From Geosiphon pyriformis (Eukaryota > Glomeromycota > Glomeromycetes > Archaeosporales > Geosiphonaceae), in assembly GCA_016748015.1 (NCBI GenBank), contig JAAOMT010000436.1, positions 940,033 to 1,004,032 of the forward strand: DNA of 64,000 nucleotides. Reading direction: 5' to 3'. Shown here piece after piece: positions 60,836 to 64,000 of this stretch. The position numbers and the translations under genes were made by a program. Numbering within the stretch: the first letter of the stretch is position 1; each line of letters opens with the position of its first letter. Below the pieces are notes generated by a model that saw only the letters and a list, made by a program, of their open reading frames with translations, did not search any database and was not told where the DNA came from.

Positions 60836-61604
60836 ATGACTTTAATTAAAAAATTTTTTTAAAAAAAATTTATATTAATATAATTAAATCTTTAATTAAA
60901 TATATTATTATTGTTAAATTCTGTTGTTTTAATTATTATTATTTTTAAAAACTTGTAAAAACAAAGAAAAATTGTTGTAATCTCTTAAGTATTCAGTTAA
61001 TTTACAGTAGTAATATATAAATAAATTATAATTTTATTGTTTTTAATTATAAATTAGTTGTTAAAACTAATTAAAATAAAATTTAAATCTAAATTTTTAA
61101 AATTACTAAATTTTTTTACTGTTTAAGTCAATAATTTTAGTAATTAAACAAGATTAAAAATGAATTTATTAATTAATTGTTTATTTAAATCTTGAATTTA
61201 AATATTAAAAAAAGTAATAATATTTAAAATACAAAATTAAAATCAAAAACAAAAATTAAAAGTATTTTTTAAATATATTTTTTTATTATTTTTTATTTTT
61301 TAAATAAGTTTAATAATTATATTTATTATGAAATTATTTTTTAAAACCAAAAAAAATTAAAAATCATAAAATAAATCAGTTTTTAATTTTTTTTAAAGTC
61401 TACTTATTTAATTAAATTTTTATAATTTTAACATATTTAATTATAATTTTACCAAGATTTTAAAATTTTTTTTTAATTTTATTTGTTATTTAAAGATCAA
61501 AATTAAGTTTTTAAACTTTGTTTAAATTAAATAGTAAAAAATATATATTTTTTTAATGTTTTTAAAAATGCATATTGTTATTTTTTAAAAAGCATTATTA
61601 TTAA
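60836..61604. other. A+T-rich spacer
   Basis: About 770 bp of A- and T-run-rich DNA between the decayed LINE and the next LINE copy. No coding sequence or alignable repeat seen. Confidence 0.45.
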
Positions 61605-63245
61605 TTTTTTTTTTTTTTTTTTACATGTTTATTGAGTGAAGTCCAATGAAATACATCAAATAATTGATCTAAATTAGGTACGAATCATGCATTTTCCACA
61701 TGTGACCAGCCATTCAGGCCAATCAAGACAATATTAAGCACTTATACTAACAGAAATTACATCAAAAGCATCAGAAATAAACAAACTGAACCTACGAAAA
61801 CCAAAACTAACACCTAAGACTACATCAATACCCAACAATCTGATAACCCCAGCAGAGTAAACAAAGGATAGGCCAGATTTAGAATTAGGCAAAGAACTGT
61901 CACAAGGGATCAAATTATGCTTTTCTATAAAGGCACAATACTTAGCATGGACTGACCAAATCTCATCCCTAAAAGCGAGACACAGAGTATGTACAAAGTT
62001 TACAATCTTCACACCAGCACTCTTAGAATTACCAAACACAGAGACTGCTTTATGAAACCACTCCTTAAAAACAAATCCTTTGCACAAGGCAATACAGAAT
62101 GAAATGTTCAAAACACAAAAAGACAAAAATTGTAACACACTAAAAATGGAATGATGAAGGCCAGAAATATTCTCCCAAATCATTGCGTAGTTCTTCAGAA
62201 GACGAACACGAGTAGCAGCATCAACATCACAAGAAAAAACATGGTCAGAAATCTCTACACAGCCACAAAATAAGCAGATTACACTTGGGTAATCTTTATC
62301 ATAAAGGCATTTGCAAACAGCAACAGACAGCCTGTAATGTAAAGCTTTTATGAAATATGTGTGAATGCCAGCAGTGCATTTACTAGTAAGACCAGCAGCC
62401 ATATGTGAATCAGGATGCCAAACAGAGACAGATCTCTGCCAATCAATGTTTGCCAACAAATCTTGAGTCACAACATAGGTGTCTGAACCATACTCCCAAC
62501 GTAGACAATGAATAGAACAAAAAATATCATAAACAAAATGTCTAGAATTACCTGAAACAATATCACTACCAGCCAAGATGAATCTTTCATTCAACTGGGG
62601 GGGAAGAATCAAATTAGAGAAAACAGCATAGCCAGCCAGCTTATCAGCACAGTTGTTGCCAAAATTACCAGAATGGCCCTTAACCTTATGCCAGGTGATT
62701 TTCAACCTCTTTGAGCATACAAAATTTGCAATATAATGGCATTCCACCCAGCAGCGATTATGGAAATCTGGACAAGACACACTTAATTCAGATTTGCAAG
62801 CATCCAATACTGCCTAACTGTCCAAGAACAAACTAATACTACTAGACACTAGAACACACTCAAGGGCAAGTGCTATTGCCTGCAATTTTGCTAGTGTAGA
62901 TAACATCAAACCTGAAACCTTAACTTCCATACCCATGTTAATGTCATCAAAGAAAACCACTGCACCAGACTTTATGTTAACAGATCCCAAGCCAGACAAA
63001 GAACTGTTTGTGTACACTGAGATGCAGCCAGCACCCAGACCAGATAAGTGATCATGAACCAAACCAAACTCAACAGAATTCAAAACACTAGAGGTATTAG
63101 CATCACCCAATAATAGATTTTGCACAGAAGAAGCTACCGTATTACCCAGAAATTTAATAGACAAGACAAACTACTCAGGAATGGGGCCACATGGATCCAG
63201 CCTTTTCCAATGCTTAAAGGTCACTCACTCAAAAACACCACCCTT
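61605..63245 (-). mobile_element. LINE retrotransposon copy D, 3' part with poly(A) tail
   Basis: Minus-strand LINE end. The plus-strand run of 18 T at 61605-61622 is its poly(A) tail, then 3' UTR to 61733 and ORF2 back to just before RNase H. Homology to the full copy ends near 63245, immediately before the 750-bp repeat starting at 63251, so the LINE was either interrupted by that repeat or truncated at its edge. Confidence 0.88.
61734..63230 (-). pseudogene. LINE copy D ORF2 C-terminal part: RNase H and CxxC-H-C motif
   Basis: RNase H begins YTNSSLSGLG near 63015, with KLQAIALALE near 62880 and SLFLDS near 62820. A TAG at 62814-62816 replaces the Gln codon of the DSQ motif in the sister copies. 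The frame then stays open from 62807 to the end at 61734: KVKGHSGNFGNNCADKLAG, WHPDSHMAAGL and CLFCGCVEISDHVFSC. A further TAG near 63171 falls at a TGG of the full copy. This is the best preserved C terminus in the window. Confidence 0.85.
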
Positions 63246-63250
63246 ATGGT

Positions 63251-64000
63251 GTTACCAGAGGTTTTTGGTCTCTTTTCTTAAATGTTGGTAATGTTGATTT
63301 GCTGTGAATTCACGTTTTCAGGAAGTAGTTGAACCTCCAATAACTGAATTTATCTTCAAATTATCTCCTATAATTTGAACTGCTGGGCTTATAAGTGGAA
63401 TGGCCAATTCCTTGCCAGTTACTTTATGTAGTTATGTTGTAGTAAACATCAACTCTTTCCCAGGAATTGTTCGTCTGGAAGCTCACTAAAAATGTGTAGT
63501 TACTTTGCTGTAAAAGTCAACTCTTCTATAGGAATTTTGTCTGTAGGCTACCCTAATAATTATAATAAGAAAAATAAAAGAAAATAAAAGAAATGTAAAA
63601 GAAATAGAATTTTGTTAAGAGAAACGTTTTCTATCCAGGCCTGGAGTCACTAACAGTTTACTGAAATTGGTAGCTAATCAATTTTGAAATGTTAGTTGGG
63701 TTTTGGGGATTTTCCAAGTACAATAATTAAAGAATTTGGTTTTTCGAATTATTTGATATTTATTTCTTTTTGTGTGTATAGGAATGGTTTTAAGAGATAA
63801 ATCTAAAGTAAGATACATTTTCCAAAAGAGAAAAGCTCTTCTTTTATACAACTTGTTGTAGTACTAGTTTATGAACTTGCACTTTTTCTCTTTGCCCAAA
63901 TTCTGGCAAACTAAAGATACATTTTGATGAACTACAAGTTATTTTGCTGAACTATTGATTAATTTGGGTGAACTATTCATAATTTCGGCAAATTTCTGTA
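63251..64000 (+). repeat. 750-bp dispersed repeat, copy 2, runs to the window end
   Basis: Same sequence as 55907-56660, beginning gttaccagaggtttttggtc, with an extra short insertion near 63353 (caaattatct). It continues beyond the window edge, so its true right end is unknown. Confidence 0.75.

Overview
This window looks like nuclear DNA of an early-diverging filamentous fungus, most likely an arbuscular mycorrhizal fungus (Glomeromycotina, Rhizophagus-like). The reasons are very high A+T content, many short (60-110 bp) introns, fungal-type genes (mitochondrial acetylglutamate synthase ARG2, a KRE9/KNH-domain GPI protein, an FHA-forkhead factor, an SNT1-type corepressor) and a dense load of LINE retrotransposons. 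The species call is inference; the gene calls come from the sequence. No tRNA, rRNA, CRISPR or bacterial-type operon was seen.

Layout: (1) 1-3636 is the 5' half of a LINE on the minus strand, running off the left edge. (2) 3637-36145 is a gene island with nine protein genes whose exons I joined by reading frame and splice sites: FHA-forkhead transcription factor (+), GT31-like glycosyltransferase (+), Asn-rich KNH/GPI cell-wall protein (+), pepsin-like protein lacking its first catalytic Asp (-), SNT1/NCoR-like SANT corepressor of 2087 residues (-), ARG2 (-), TFIIH subunit TFB1/p62 (-), mitochondrial ribosomal protein uS9m (+) and a WDR44-like WD40 protein (+). It ends with a tenth gene, an SRR1-like protein (+). 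(3) 36146-64000 is a retrotransposon graveyard: copies of the same LINE family, MITE-like inverted-repeat elements, a 544-bp tandem duplication, and a 750-bp dispersed repeat present twice.

Main results of the hunt: the SRR1-like gene appears to carry a U12-type AT-AC intron (35867-35947) and a GC-AG intron (35104-35165), both required to keep the frame. The featureless-looking A+T-rich DNA at 47865-51098 and about 56800-60835 is a heavily decayed copy of the same LINE, apparently one element split by a 5.7-kb nested block. Younger LINE copies are disabled mostly by G:C to A:T transitions: stops fall at Trp and Gln codons, zinc-knuckle Cys codons become Tyr, a start ATG becomes ATA, and a catalytic Asp of the reverse transcriptase becomes Asn. 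This resembles RIP or methylcytosine deamination. Both 5' ends of the LINE family keep a long perfect or near-perfect inverted repeat.

The genes are individually transcribed eukaryotic units, not an operon. The only tight pairing is the head-to-head TFB1/uS9m pair, whose start codons are 103 bp apart.
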